Position numbers and translations under genes: made by a program
Shown here: piece after piece, positions 32,793-44,299 of the stretch
Layout: each line of letters begins with the position of its first letter
Numbering within the stretch: the first letter of the stretch is position 1
NCBI GenBank assembly: GCA_015832175.1
Contig: WJXW01000004.1
Location: forward strand, 3,472,001-3,536,000
Length of the DNA: 64,000 nucleotides
Direction: 5' to 3'
Source of the DNA: Paraphaeosphaeria minitans
Lineage: Eukaryota; Ascomycota; Dothideomycetes; Pleosporales; Didymosphaeriaceae
The notes under the pieces: model-generated
What the model was told of the DNA's origin: nothing
The model's database searches: none
Seen by the model: only the letters and a program-made list of their open reading frames with translations

Positions 32793-35700
32793 ATGGCTCC
32801 CTCGAATCGCCCGGAGCATCACATCAACCTCAACTACATTCCCCAGCTCACCTCGCAGCCCCCGCTGTCGGCCTCGCCCACCGACTCTCCCTCGTCGGGC
32901 GGCTCCATCCGCTTCCCAATGCCCTCCCAGAACTCGTCGAACCCCCTCGTCGGTCCCGCTGCTGGCGCGAGGCTTGGAGCCGGGTCTCCATCGCATGAAT
33001 ATGGGGGCAGGTTATACTCGAAGCGGTTTGTTGCATCCTGAACTCCCCGCGCAGATGCCATTTTGCCTAACGTCCCATGCAGCGCCCGCGAGATTCAGGC
33101 CCAGGAAGGCCTCACGCCTCAAATGTGGGGTCCTCCTACCAGCGGAAACTCGACCCCGCTGCGTGAGACCATCCCAGAGTCGCCCAGCGGTGACAGCTTC
33201 CCCGACTTCAACGGAGCGATGCCAGACGCCGCCGCCTCCCAGACATCCGGCCGCCGTGCCCGTGCTGGCACGCTTCCCTCGCGATTCTCTACCTCGGGCC
33301 CCCCGCCAGGCTTGCTGTCCGCCTCGTCGCTCCTTCCCAAGACCTCCCGCCCGACACCGTCGACGAGCCCCTTCAAGCCCGCTTCCGGCACACCTACTGA
33401 GAATTCGGGCTTTACTGCTCTCGGTTCGACCAATGCTGCCGCGAAATCAGCATTGCTCTCCCGCCTACGAGCTGGCTCGATGCCGCAGCGACCGGGCTTT
33501 TTGCCCCCTGCCGTGTCGCCGTTTGGAAATCCCATCTTTTCTACGGGGTGGGCAAGCAGCCGTGACCGCAGCAGCACGCTCCAGAGCATTGCATCCCAGC
33601 CCTCAAATGGCCCCACGTCGCCCCAGTCGTCATTCTCAAGGGATTCGCTCGCCGATACTGACGTGAAGACATTGGATTACCTCGGCCTCGTAGACACACC
33701 CCAGCCTGCTCGCGCCACGCTTGCCCCGTCCGACATCGAACTTCTCCTCGAGGGTCAACGAAATGCACTCAACCAAAACGCGAGTGCTGCCGCCAACCGC
33801 TTCCGATCCTATTCAGTCAACGCCAAGGAGAAATACGCCGACGATGAGGATGAGCTCGACCAGGCTGCATACGGTGGCTACAGTGGAACTATGACTCCTG
33901 CAGAAGCAAGCGCTCTCGCCATCCACGAAGCCGTTCGACAACACAACCTCGAGGTGCAAGCCTTTGCGAACTTTGCGAGCGCTACCCGCCCACGTGCTCG
34001 CACTGCAGGTGTTCTCGATTCGCCTTCGCAGCGGCTGATGCGAAACTACCTTCCCTCCTCGTCCCGTCTCGACAGCAGCCTCACCGCGGCTGATTTGACC
34101 GAAGACGCCGAGTACAGCCTAGCCGAAGCTGTGAAGAGCCTCCAGCTGGGCGGCAAACCCAGCTCGAACCTTGGTGATGATACGCTGGAGGGTCCGACCC
34201 GTGCGCTTTGGCTCGGCAACATCCCCTCGTCAACCACCGTTTCATCCCTGGATGTCATCTTCAAGGCTTTCGGTCCCATCGAGTCCACCCGTGTTCTGAC
34301 CCACAAGAACTGCGGATTTGTTAATTATGAGACCATTGACAGCGCAATTCAGGCCAAGCTGCAGCTCAATGGCAAGGAGATATTCCCTGGCGCTGGTCCA
34401 GTGCGCATCGGCTACGCCAAGGTTCCCAGCGCGGCAGCCACTCCTGGCCACAACGGACTTTTCCCCTCGCCAAGCCCTGACCCGCTTGCCAAATCGCAAG
34501 CAGAGGGCTCGAACTTGTCAAGCAATGCTGCTAAAACAAACGGCGCGCGTGCGGAGAGTGCCAACATGCCCCTGACCACTCCTGAGTTGACGGACATTCG
34601 TGACGATATCGTCAACATCGTGAAAGAGTTGGGCGCTACGGATGAGGAGCAGCTACGCATCTCGGCCCATGTCGAGCAAGCTATTCAGCACGACAACTAT
34701 TTCATGGAGATCCCGCCTGTCGAGGAGCCCAGCCACACCCGCATTCACGATGCGCCGCGTCTTCGAGAGATTCGCAAGCGCATCGACAACAACTCGTGCT
34801 CGCAGCCTGAGATTGAGGAGATCGCCATGAACATGCTGCCTGAGATCGCCGAGCTTTCGTCCGATTACTTGGGTAACACGGTTGTACAGAAGTTGTTCGA
34901 ATACTGCTCCGAACCCACCAAGGAGGCCATGCTGCGCGAAATCGCTCCCCACCTGGCTAAGATTGGTGTTCACAAGAATGGGACCTGGGCCGCACAGAAG
35001 ATTATCGATGTTGCCCGGACTCCTACTTTGCAGAAGATGATTGTCGAGGCCCTACGACCATACGCCGTGACCCTTTTCCTGGATCAGTTCGGCAACTACG
35101 TTATGCAAGGATGCCTTCGTTACTCGGCGCCGCTCAACAACTTCATTTTCGAAGCCATGCTCAGCCGCCTGTGGGATCTCGCCCAGGGTCGGTTCGGTGC
35201 ACGAGCAATGCGTGCTTGCTTGGAGAGCCACTACGCAACCAAGGATCAGCAGCGCATGGTGGCTGCTACCATCGCCCTCCACAGCGTGCAGCTTGCCACA
35301 AACGCTAACGGCGCCTTGCTGCTTACCTGGTTCCTCGACACCTGCAACTTCCCTCGGCGTCGCACAGTCCTAGCTCCACGCCTGGTCCCTCACATTGTGC
35401 ACCTGTGCACCCACAAGGTTGCTTATCTGACGGTTTTGAAAATCATCAACCAGCGGAACGAACCCGATGCTCGTGACACTATCCTGCAAGCCTTGTTTTT
35501 CTCTCCGAATGACCAGGTTTTAGAGGACATTCTCATTGACCAAAACTGTGGCGCCACTTTGATCTTCAAGGTGCTGACAACTCCTTTCTTCGATGAGAAG
35601 ATACGTCCGGACGTTGTCCAGAACGTCCGTAATGTCTTGACCCGAATCAAGGCACAGCCTGGACAAGGCTACAAGAGACTGATGGACGAAGTTAACCTCT

Positions 35701-36266
35701 CCACTCGTGGTGGCCCTGGCCACCGAGAGCACTCTCAGACCCGCCCCGCTTCGTCTCGGGACAGCCCTGCAGGCTCCCATGCTGAGCCTCGCCAATTCTA
35801 CCCTGGTATCGCACCCGGAATGGATCCCATTGCCCTGCAGCGAACTGCAAGCATGGACTCCAATGGTTTCGACCAGTATGCTATGAGCATGCAGAGCGGT
35901 CCTATATTCATGCCTGGCATGCCGACCATGACTGGCCCTCAGCAACTGCAGTACCAACAGCTCCTCGCACAGCAGGGACGAGGCCAGCCATTCTACCCTC
36001 AGATGAACGGCTACCAGCCTCCTCTGTCCAACATGGACTACCGGAACGCGAGCCCAGTTGCGGCTCCTGGCTTCAATGGTTCGCCCATGCTTCAGCCTGC
36101 CGCTCTCGGACAGGGCATGAACCCCGCCATGAGTGGGCAGATGTATCCTTATGGCATGTACATGCCTCAGCAACAGCAAGCCGCTGGAGGGGGTCAACGA
36201 CGCGGCAGGGTAAGCTAACCTCCCGCATCGCGGTCAGTCAACCTTGCTAACATGATCCAGCGGTAA
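32793..36266 (+). CDS. RRM + Pumilio (PUF) RNA-binding protein, Jsn1/Puf2-like
   Basis: Exon 1 is 32793-33025, exon 2 runs 33083-36209, and a six-base third exon (CGGTAA, 36261-36266) is inferred from a GTAAGC donor and a GCTAAC...CAG acceptor, giving 1121 aa ending RRGRR. If that intron is not used the frame stops at 36218, one residue longer. The N-terminal third is Ser/Pro-rich and disordered. An RRM lies near residues 450-520 (ALWLGNIPSSTTVSSLDVIF, then NCGFVNYETIDSA). Pumilio repeats follow at about 670-935, with repeat signatures GNTVVQKLFEYC, GTWAAQKIID, GNYVMQGCLRY and GARAMRACLE. The C-terminus is Gln/Met/Pro-rich. An RRM followed by PUF repeats is the layout of yeast Jsn1 and Puf2, which bind 3' UTRs of mRNAs for membrane proteins. 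Confidence 0.95.
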
Positions 36267-38132
36267 ATGTACTCTTCGGGAGACCTTGACGGATTCTTCT
36301 TGACTTGAGTTCTCGCATCGTACGGGTTTTCTATTGTTGTAGAGGGACAATTGCCAATACCTTCTGTACATGATTGTCCAGGTGCCTTCGACCTGGCTTG
36401 CGATATCAACCAGCAGTCCGGGAAGGACACGGCGGGTCCCGTAGCGAGCGGGACGCCCAGCCTCATCATTTGCTTTTCCTAGCGTCATTTCTATCTACTT
36501 CGCCGGAGAGAAGGGGAGCAGGCTACCTTGCATCTCACGCCACCTTTTACGACTTGCATGTTTCTTTCAGGTTCTTCTCACATTCATATCGGGCGGGCTG
36601 CGCGCCTTCTCTCTGGCACTCACAATCCGATCCAACATTTTCGCAATGACACTCGTTTTCTTCAACGCAATGGCGATTCAGCTGACGCTGTTGCGCGTCC
36701 CGAGACTACTTCTCTTCTTGTATCTTACTTCGGTGGCGGCTTGGCTTCTCCCGTTCTCGACGGAGGTTGGGTACGTCGCCATTTAGATGTCGATACTCAC
36801 CCCACGCTGTCCACGGACTGCGGGACGGTGTCGTTTTTGCTCGACTTTGTGGAACGCGTGGAGAGGTGGGTGACGCAGGGAGGAAACATGGACAGGCAAA
36901 AGTTGGCAACGAGACTGGCGATTTAAGGGGTTTGGTGCTTGGTGCTGGGGGTTTTTTTTGGGTGTTGGTGCGATTTGTTTCTTTTTTTTTCTCCGGTGGG
37001 GCGGCGCTTTCCAGTGTGATGGTTTTGGCAGGTAGATGAATTTAGGCTTCCCCCGAACCGGGAACGGCTGGGGTGGCGTATGTTTGAATGGCTCTCTTTG
37101 TAAGTTATTGCTACGAGTCATGTCTTCTTCCACCTGTTGTGCATGTGTCACTTCGCTCCATCGTTTGTTCCACATAAGGACGATGTCACAGCGCAAACGC
37201 TTCAACCGACGGCCACGCAACCCCCCTTTGGTCTGTCGCCGAGCATAGTCACTTGGAAGCACACGTTCATCTTGAAGCAAACGAAAGCAAAGCAATGATA
37301 TTTATGGATGGCGCTACGTCAAACCAACGACGCCCCGCGCCGACGCAGCGCAAGCAAGAACAACGAAAGCAGTCCAGAAATCCCAGGGTATCATGCTACA
37401 TCAGCTTGCCAGAACCCTAAAAACGCCTGCGCTGTTGAACCAACGCCTCTCCTCTTCGTTTCCTTCTCTTTTTTTTCCCTTCTGTTCCGTTCCGACCCAC
37501 GATGACCTCGGGTGGCATCTGGATGGTACCATCTGCAAGAAGCACGGGCTGCAGCGGCACCTCCACACCCTCAACGCATCGCCCGCAGCTTCCACAGAGG
37601 GGGAGGCAGCGACAGTGGCAGCGACAGTGGCAGCGACAGTGGTTACATGTACAACGCCAGGGGGGTGGGGGGCACCTCTCGACGTGCTGCATCGATTCGG
37701 ATTTGGTGCTTGGAAACTTTTCCTCCGCGGGGGTTTCGAATGTCGGTTTTCCGAAGATAACAATGCTCCGCATCTTCTCGAATGCCGGGGTTCGGATAGT
37801 AAAGCTCCGTATCTTCCAGACTGGTGCTGGGAGAAGAAGGTTCCGTAGCTTCAGGGCTGCTGTCCGAAGATGTCTGCTTTGCGGCGTCGAGATGCGGTCG
37901 AAAGCACGGGAAGCCATGGGCTGTGCCGCGCTCGCAGGCTTCTGCGCCATCTATCCAGGGCACATGAATTCTAGTCCGTCTCGCGCAGCGCCTGCGCGCC
38001 GTTCCAAACCCGCCCGCACCGACTGCACTCGTAGGCTTCTACGCTTTCGACGACACGCGAAGGGCTCAAGTCCGCCTCGCGCAGCGCCTGCGCGCTGTCC
38101 AAAGCCTGTCCGCACCCGTCCCAAGAGCACTG
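36267..38132. other. Convergent spacer, no confirmed gene
   Basis: About 1.9 kb between two converging 3' ends. It has G/T-rich tracts (36950-37010) and a GACAGTGGCA repeat (37609-37645). Frames at 36528-36926 and a short hydrophobic one from 36643 are protein-like in places but have no family match or clear splice model, so I do not call them. Confidence 0.45.
37609..37645. repeat. Short tandem repeat GACAGTGGCA/GCGACAGTGG
   Basis: Three to four copies of CGACAGTGGCAG in tandem (12-bp unit) within the convergent spacer. Confidence 0.85.
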
Positions 38133-39450
38133 CTAGTGTCCGTTTACGTCCTCGACGCGGCGCCTTTTGTTTGGGTGTTCTGGCTCCTGGTGCTGCCCGC
38201 CCGCCTGCATCTGCTTGACGGCTTTCTTGATCGCGCCCTCGGAGGTACGCAGGTCTTGCTCTGTGACGGGATCCTCGATACTGCCAAGCACGCTCTCCAC
38301 AGTGGAGACGTGGTTCGCATCTGCCTTGTCGTCTCGCCAGCGCGGCGTGCCGTCGTCATCCTTTTTGAACTTCCACCGTCCGTCTGTACCGCGGTAGCAC
38401 TCTATGATCCTGCCGTCTAGCCGCTGCTTCAGGCCCTTGAGCATGTCCCAGTCCTGCGGCGTGACGGATAAATCGTGCGCGAATGGCCGATATCTGTTGT
38501 TCCCGTGGTTAACGAGGAGTCCAAACTTTGTCGGCATGGCATCGTAGTCTGGATAGGGCGACTGGTCGTCGTCGTCTAGGGAGGCAGAGAGCATGGGAAA
38601 ATCGCCGAGGCGCAACTTGAAGTCAATGGTATTCTCCTGTGGAGGCTTCCACTTCAGTATGTGGGGGTCTGTGCCGAACTCGTACCTGCGAACGCGCAAT
38701 CATCAGTACTGCTTTTGACTTGTCGCGCTGTCCGAAGGGAGATAGAACTTACTTCGTGTCCTTGCATGTGAAGATCAATCCGTCGTTCCCGTGCTTCAGC
38801 TTCGGCATCACCTGGTCGAAAATATATGAGATGTGGTACGCCGACTGCTGCTCCTTCTCCTTGACCTGGAACGGCACCAGCGGCATGAGTGATTTGGTCT
38901 GCGTTAGGTATGTATGCCATGGCTTCATCACGCGCTCTTTCAGAGCCCCCAGGCGCTTCGAGAGCGGCTTATCGGTGCAGTTCTCGCTGTCTGCGGCCAG
39001 ACAGTCGAAAGCGTAGAATATGAGCTTGGTGGACCCATCTGGGTATAGATCGTTCACCAGCTCACCGTCCAAGATGGTCGCGTATAGGAAAGCCTCTGGT
39101 TGGAACAGAGCGCCGTGGTAGGGTACACGGATGGGCGGCTTGACCTCGTAGTAGTTGTTCTTGCGGTCGATGAGGAATGTGGCTGGTTCAAAGGAGCCCT
39201 GCTCTGATTCGACGTAGTTGAAGAAAAGCAAGCAGCGCAAGCCGTCGGTCTTCTCGCACATGAAGTACTCGCGTTGTTGTAGCTCGGCAACATGCTGGCG
39301 CGCAAAAGACACGGGTTGCGCGCCTGGAAATCGCGTGTTTCCCTCGCGCTGGATGAGTGCAGCAACCTGGTGCTTCAGTGGTCCGGCATCCTCGTTGGAA
39401 AGCTGGAAGCCGGGAATCGACGGCGGCGCAGACGATTTGTGGGCTGCCAT
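38133..39450 (-). CDS. CEG1: mRNA-capping enzyme guanylyltransferase
   Basis: Two exons on the minus strand: 39450-38753 and 38685-38133, with a 67-nt intron (GTAAGT donor). The product is 416 aa. The start is the ATG at 39450 (MAAHKSSAPP); upstream codons are open but lack support. The nucleotidyltransferase motif I, EKTDGLRC, places the GMP-accepting lysine at residue 67. Other motifs seen are FLIDRKNNYY, TILDGELVND, DGLIFTCKDTKYEFGTD (across the intron) and HILKWKPPQENTIDFKL, followed by the OB-fold and a basic tail (NKRRRVED). It transfers GMP to the 5' diphosphate end of nascent mRNA in the nucleus, working with a separate triphosphatase in fungi. Confidence 0.97.
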
Positions 39451-39802
39451 GGTGCCGCGACCTCGGACTCTGTCTGCTCTAAGGTCGTTATTACTAGGGG
39501 TCGGGGCTTGAACGGTTGGCTTTACAAAGTGTTGGCTGTGACGCGACAAGAAGCCGGTACCTAGGACGCGCCAAGACCTGGGGTTCATGCAGGAACAACA
39601 CAGGATCAAGTTTCCGATGAACAAATCTCGAGGCTCTACATGTTCACGATTATTGAAGAATTTCACTTTTCATGAACGGTAGTAACAACATCAAGTTTAT
39701 CCGCATTCGAGACGTACTGTATTTCGACAGAGCGTTATACTATACAACAGACATTGTCACAATATCATACAAAGTGCATCGCGGCTAACACTCGACCAGA
39801 TC

Positions 39803-40835
39803 TCAAAGTTGAGAAGCATCTGCGCCCATGGATTTGCTCGGCGTCCTGACCGCATTTTGCTCCAGCTCGGGACCCCCAGAGAAGGTCCATCTCCCGTCCG
39901 CCACCTCGTCATCGCTGGCCAGGTCTAGTCTCCGCAACTCCCGCCTCATGTAGCTCACAATCTGTGCTAGCTTCTCGAAATCGACGTCTTCTCGACCCGC
40001 AAACAAGTTCCTCCAAATGGCCGTCGCTAGTACCGCGTCTCCCTTCATGATGCCTTCGTCGTAAGACAGCAGCACGGCGCGCCACTGCGAGAAGATGTCC
40101 TTGAGGTATTTCTGGCGCAGAGAGTTCGCGTTGATATTGTGCCAGACCACAAGACGGTCCTCAGCTGCGTAGAAGGCGTGGTTGGTGAGATGCTGAATCC
40201 AGACAGGCGCATGCGTCGTGGGAAACATGCGGAAGCGAACCTGCATCAGGTACATGTGGATAAACGTGACTTGCGCCCAGTTGATGAAGGTCGGAGCAAG
40301 GCCGAGCTCTACATTCGTCAGTACATCGTACATGCGTCGGCATCATGAAGCTCCTACCCTTGAACCACCAGCTGTCGCTCACACCAAGATGCGCTCCCGT
40401 CTCATCGCGGGGGATCTCGTCGTTCTTCTCTAATGCTTGCGGTATCGTGTAATCGGCATGCCGTGTGCATTCCCTCATCAATTGTTGCGTTGCGGCATAT
40501 GCGACGTAGGTTTCCGTCATCAGCGGCGCTTTCTCGCGCAACTTCGCGGCTATCCCACGCAGCGCGCTCCCGGTGTTGGAACCTTCCATCGGTAGAGTGC
40601 GCTTTGGTAAAAGCTTCGAGGGCTTTGCGGGCTCTGAGATGGGCTGCGACACCGGCTGGGCCGCCGATAGGGAGCTTGTTGCATGGTGTGAGGTTGATGC
40701 CGTTGTGGAGAGGTTTCGCGCGGCCTCCGTCCGGTAGAGGTTCGACACTTTGCGGGGCGAACGGATTTGTAGTAAAGACGACGATTGCCTCGAAAGAGCC
40801 CTCGAGCAGGCTTTGCAAGTGTAATTCGTGGCCAT
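39803..40835 (-). CDS. CBP3: Cytochrome bc1 assembly chaperone CBP3
   Basis: Two exons on the minus strand: 40835-40358 and 40308-39803, with a 49-nt intron whose removal joins SWWFK to ELGLAPTF. The product is 327 aa. The first 50 residues are basic, Ser/Arg-rich and lack acidic residues early on, fitting a mitochondrial presequence. The ubiquinol-cytochrome c chaperone domain follows: WAQVTFIHMYLMQVRFR, FYAAEDRLVVWHN, LRQKYLKDIFSQWRAVLLSY and AVLATAIWRNLF. Cbp3, with Cbp6, binds the mitochondrial ribosome exit and newly made cytochrome b to promote complex III assembly. It lies just upstream of the capping-enzyme gene on the same strand, with about 350 bp between them. Confidence 0.94.
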
Positions 40836-41247
40836 GGCTGTATAGTGTGGTGTAGAGATGGTGCCGTCGCCCCTGCCAAAAAGTTAGACGCGAAGTCGCG
40901 CTTTCCGCAACGCACGGATCCATGACTTCACCACTCTGGACGGCTCAACACCAATCATCTAGTCACTATTCCATCGGTAGCCACCACCATCACAATTCGA
41001 TCGCAAAGTAAGCCCAGATTCAGCTTTTATCTTCATTGATTGAACTTCTCACATTAACCATCCGTACCCCTGACCCTCCACAGCATGACGTCGTATCTTG
41101 TTCAAGAAAGGACGTGGCCGATGAGAGCCGACTATAGGGCCTATTCCAGGGCTACGTTGAAGACTCACGACAAGGCATTTAAGCGTACAGCATGGTCGTA
41201 ACAGTGCTTGCTCACGTGAGATCGTAGGCTTCGTGCACCACAACACC
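40836..41247. other. Spacer, nothing recognised
   Basis: About 400 bp between two minus-strand genes, without a gene or notable repeat. It likely includes the CBP3 promoter. Confidence 0.5.
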
Positions 41248-41997
41248 TCAAAGTTTCAGACCACCCTCCAAAGTCTCTGCCAGCTGCATCACCGCCTCAA
41301 ACTGATCGTTCTCTAGTACAACCTTACCCCTCTTCATGCTCATCATGGCGTCTTCCTGCTTCTTGGCCTGCAGATGGCGATAGATCATATACGCATGCAT
41401 AACTCCATACATGACCGCCGCCAGCTCGCGCGTGGAGTTCCACCACGCCATATTGCACTCGCGTGCCGCCTCCAGCAGCAATTCCATCAACAACTTGCGC
41501 TCAATCACCGTGCCCGCCTTCATGGGCAGCATGGTGATCAGCTGGCACACGTCACGGAGAAAGCCGGGGGCAGGCGGGAACACGAGGCTCGACGCTTCGA
41601 AGCCCTTCTGCAAGATGGAAACTTGGAACTTCACGTACCGAGCGTCCCAGTCGCCGCGGAGGTACTTGGCGTACTCGTAGATCCAGGCTTCAGTGTGTGA
41701 GGTGGGGCCGTTGAAGAGTAGGTACTTGACTTGGTTGAGGATGCGGTGATTGATTTGGGCTGCGTGGCAGGGGGTTGTGGTGCAGTTATGGGCTGCGGTG
41801 GAAGTTGAGACAACGCGGAGCTGGGGCTGGAGCACCATAATGATGTACTGACCGTGTGGTGGGAGCAAGGGCTGATCTAAAGAGCAGTTAGGCGCAACCG
41901 ATAGGTGCTGTGGTTGTATGCGAAGCGGCTTGCGATCAACCCAGTGTTGCGTCGGTGTGGTGGGAATGGTACTGGTACTGCCACTTCGAGATTTCAT
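41248..41997 (-). CDS. Unrecognised helical fungal protein
   Basis: Intronless, 249 aa from the ATG at 41997. The first 75 residues are low complexity (Ser/Thr/Pro/Gln), while from about residue 80 the sequence is well ordered and mainly helical: ILNQVKYLLFNGPTSHTEAW, YAKYLRGDWDARYVKFQVSI, LITMLPMKAGTVIERKLLME and an acidic end. No domain is recognised; it has no signal peptide or membrane span. An alternative start at the internal ATG of MVLQPQLRV would remove most of the low-complexity part. Confidence 0.6.
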   Translation of the reverse strand: MKSRSGSTSTIPTTPTQHWVDRKPLRIQPQHLSVAPNCSLDQPLLPPHGQYIIMVLQPQLRVVSTSTAAHNCTTTPCHAAQINHRILNQVKYLLFNGPTSHTEAWIYEYAKYLRGDWDARYVKFQVSILQKGFEASSLVFPPAPGFLRDVCQLITMLPMKAGTVIERKLLMELLLEAARECNMAWWNSTRELAAVMYGVMHAYMIYRHLQAKKQEDAMMSMKRGKVVLENDQFEAVMQLAETLEGGLKL

Positions 41998-42809
41998 AGG
42001 GAAGAAGGGAGGTACGAGACGCGGCGCTCAGTGATGAAAGCCTCATCATGTGCGAGCACACCTGGAAATCAGAACACTTGTGCATGCGAAGAAAGAGCTA
42101 GAACAGTGAGGTCTTCACCTGAGCAGGCTTCACATCACTTGCAACCTTTGTTCGTGTACAATGCTAGCTGCAAGACGGGCGGTAGAGATGATAAAAAAAA
42201 CCCAGCAGAGTGAAAAAAGTAGTCATTGTCATAATGGCCACCGACACCCACATGTCGTCGATCGTATGTGCACATCGAAGTTTAAAAGACGGAGGACAAG
42301 CGGTCGTAGAAAGTCTCATCGTCAACGGAACTGATACATACTCCGAGAGAGACCATACTTAGAGCACGCCCCGCATTGTACGGAATATTGTGGTTCGAAA
42401 AATCTCGGGGAAAGCTGTGTGATGAGTGATTATTGTCATTATTACGGAGAGATGCGTCATGAAAGGATGGGGCGTGGAATTGGTATCGACTTCAGCGACC
42501 AAGACCAAGGTTTGAAGTTTCCGCAAAGGGTCGACCACGGGCAAGAAGCATCACGAAACAGTGGGGATTTGGCCGAAATCTTAGGTATAGGTAATCATCT
42601 GGGCCCGTGGACCATGACCGTTTGCGAGGCCCTTGCCCGCTTGCGTGGTTGAGATTCATACCCGCGCTCACTGCACGGTCTTTGGTGACTGGGTATTGCT
42701 ATAAAAAAAGCCTCGTCACGCTCAGTAACCATCCTACAGTTCGACACCACCCTGCGCAAGCACCTTGATCAACACCCTTGCCAATCCGGAGGACGTCTCT
42801 CAATTCACT
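41998..42809. other. Spacer and promoter of the secreted-protein array
   Basis: No gene is supported. A TATA-like element lies at about 42699-42707. Confidence 0.5.
42699..42707 (+). promoter_or_regulatory. TATA box of the first secreted paralogue
   Basis: CTATAAAAAAAG lies about 105 bp upstream of the ATG at 42810, a usual distance for fungal TATA boxes. Strong TATA boxes are common in inducible secreted-protein genes. Confidence 0.55.
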
Positions 42810-43696
42810 ATGTTGGCACTCTCTTACCTCTCGGCCATCCTGGTCGCCGTCGCACCCATCGTCTCAGCAAACTTTGACCTCAACGTCGCCATAGGCGACG
42901 TAGCCACCATCTTCCCTTGGCCAGACCAGATCGGCATCTGGGTACTCACGGACGGCGACGATCCGAAGTGCGAAGACCTCGCCGAGAACGGTGTCATCGC
43001 TGGCTGGGACGAGAGGAACGATCTGAGCCACGGCCGCGAGGGCATGCGCTGCGTTCCCGGTAGCCACTGTGGATATTACCATCCGGATGACGTGAGTAGC
43101 AGGCCTTATTTTATAAGCAGAATGAATGAAAAGAAAGCTGACCTATAGTCAGCACCCTTGGCCGAGCGTCGAGCTCCTGGAGATGCACTTCACTAACAAT
43201 CCTCTCCATCATTTCAGTAAGCCCACACGAGCGTATGGAGAAGCGTTTCGGCTAACCACGTCCCAGCCATCTACAAAGACCGCGGCTACACAGCTCCCGA
43301 TGGCTTCACCTGGCTCTGGCCCATGTACGGCGTAGATGGCAACACCTATGGCGCGTGCCACACCGACACCCGTAAGAACTGGGACTGCAATCTCAATGAC
43401 GACAAGCTGAAATTGGTAAGCTGCCTAACTCCCGTAAGGCTTTTCTCGTAGATGGTTACTGACAATTCTGACAGCACGGCCGACGCAAGTTCCGCTGTCT
43501 GACTAGCATCACCGCGAAGGAAATCAACGATGCTAAACGCCAGGGTGGCAAGAAGGCCGGTGACTTTGAGGAATACCGCAACCCTGATTACCCGTTCTTC
43601 GAGGTGCTCTCGCACAATGGCACAGCCATCCCAACGGTACGGCGGTTGCTTGGACGGGTTGAGGTTGCTTGTCAGTTGAATATGCGGTGGAGATGA
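42810..43696 (+). CDS. Secreted cysteine-rich protein, paralogue 1 of 3
   Basis: Four exons: 42810-43091, 43153-43216, 43267-43415 and 43475-43696; introns are 61, 50 and 59 nt. The product is 238 aa. Residues 1-20 are a signal peptide (ILVAVAPIVSA). The mature protein shows the array's shared pattern: PKCEDL, DLSHGREGMRC, CG, then LLEMHFTN, FTIYKDRGY, MYGVDGNTYGACH, WDC and RRKFRC. Six cysteines are shared with the neighbours, suggesting three disulfides. The first intron (phase 0, shortly after the CG pair) is at the same place in all three genes; introns 2 and 3 are unique to this copy. The C-terminal part (PFFEVLSHNGTAIPT) is an extension. I do not recognise the family; a secreted effector or wall-associated role is inference only. 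Confidence 0.78.
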
Positions 43697-44299
43697 GGTC
43701 CGGTTAGATGGGTGCATCTCTTTGGATACGTGAATGATGTCCTGCTTGTTCATCGGGAATCGGGACGTAAATACATGGTTGGCATCTTGATACATTGTGT
43801 GGACGGATGTCGAGTAGAAACCGCTTTATGCAGACTCACGAGGGTGTTGCTCTTCACTCTTCTAACTTGCTGTCTACGTTGAGCAGGTAGTGTTGTTACT
43901 CTTTGAACTTACTATTTACTTTAAGCAGGTAGTGTTGTTACTCTTTTAACTTGCTATTTGCTTTAAGCAGGTAGTGTTTCTACTCTTCTAACTTGCTGTT
44001 TACTTTGAGCAGGTAGTGTTCTCACTCTTCTAACTTGCTGTTCGCTTCGAGCAGGTAGTGGTCTTCATGGAATATGCTGGTGGTATCGAAATCGCGGCTT
44101 ATGCTTTACTGGAACGGGAAGGAACGCTGCTGGTATCGGAACATATCTCTGCACGTGCGTTTGCCTTCACCTTACTAGCGGCTCCTTAGCGGTCCTCTCC
44201 TTCCACGACGACAAGCCACTCTAGGAAGACACACGCACCTAGCAACACACACCACACGAACTCTTTCACCACATAACTTCTCGCCAGTGCTTGCTCACT
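43697..44299. other. Spacer between paralogues 1 and 2, with a 42-bp repeat
   Basis: Its main content is the 42-bp tandem repeat at 43858-44066. The remainder is the 3' flank of paralogue 1 and the leader of paralogue 2; I see no further gene. Confidence 0.6.
43858..44066. repeat. 42-bp tandem repeat with intron-acceptor-like units
   Basis: Five units, each TCTAACTTGCTGTTTACTTT followed by GAGCAGGTAGTGTTGTTACTCT, with scattered substitutions. Every unit carries a TAAC or similar word, a T-rich stretch and CAG|GTAGT, i.e. the order branch site, pyrimidine tract, acceptor and a donor-like GTAG. Confidence 0.92.
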
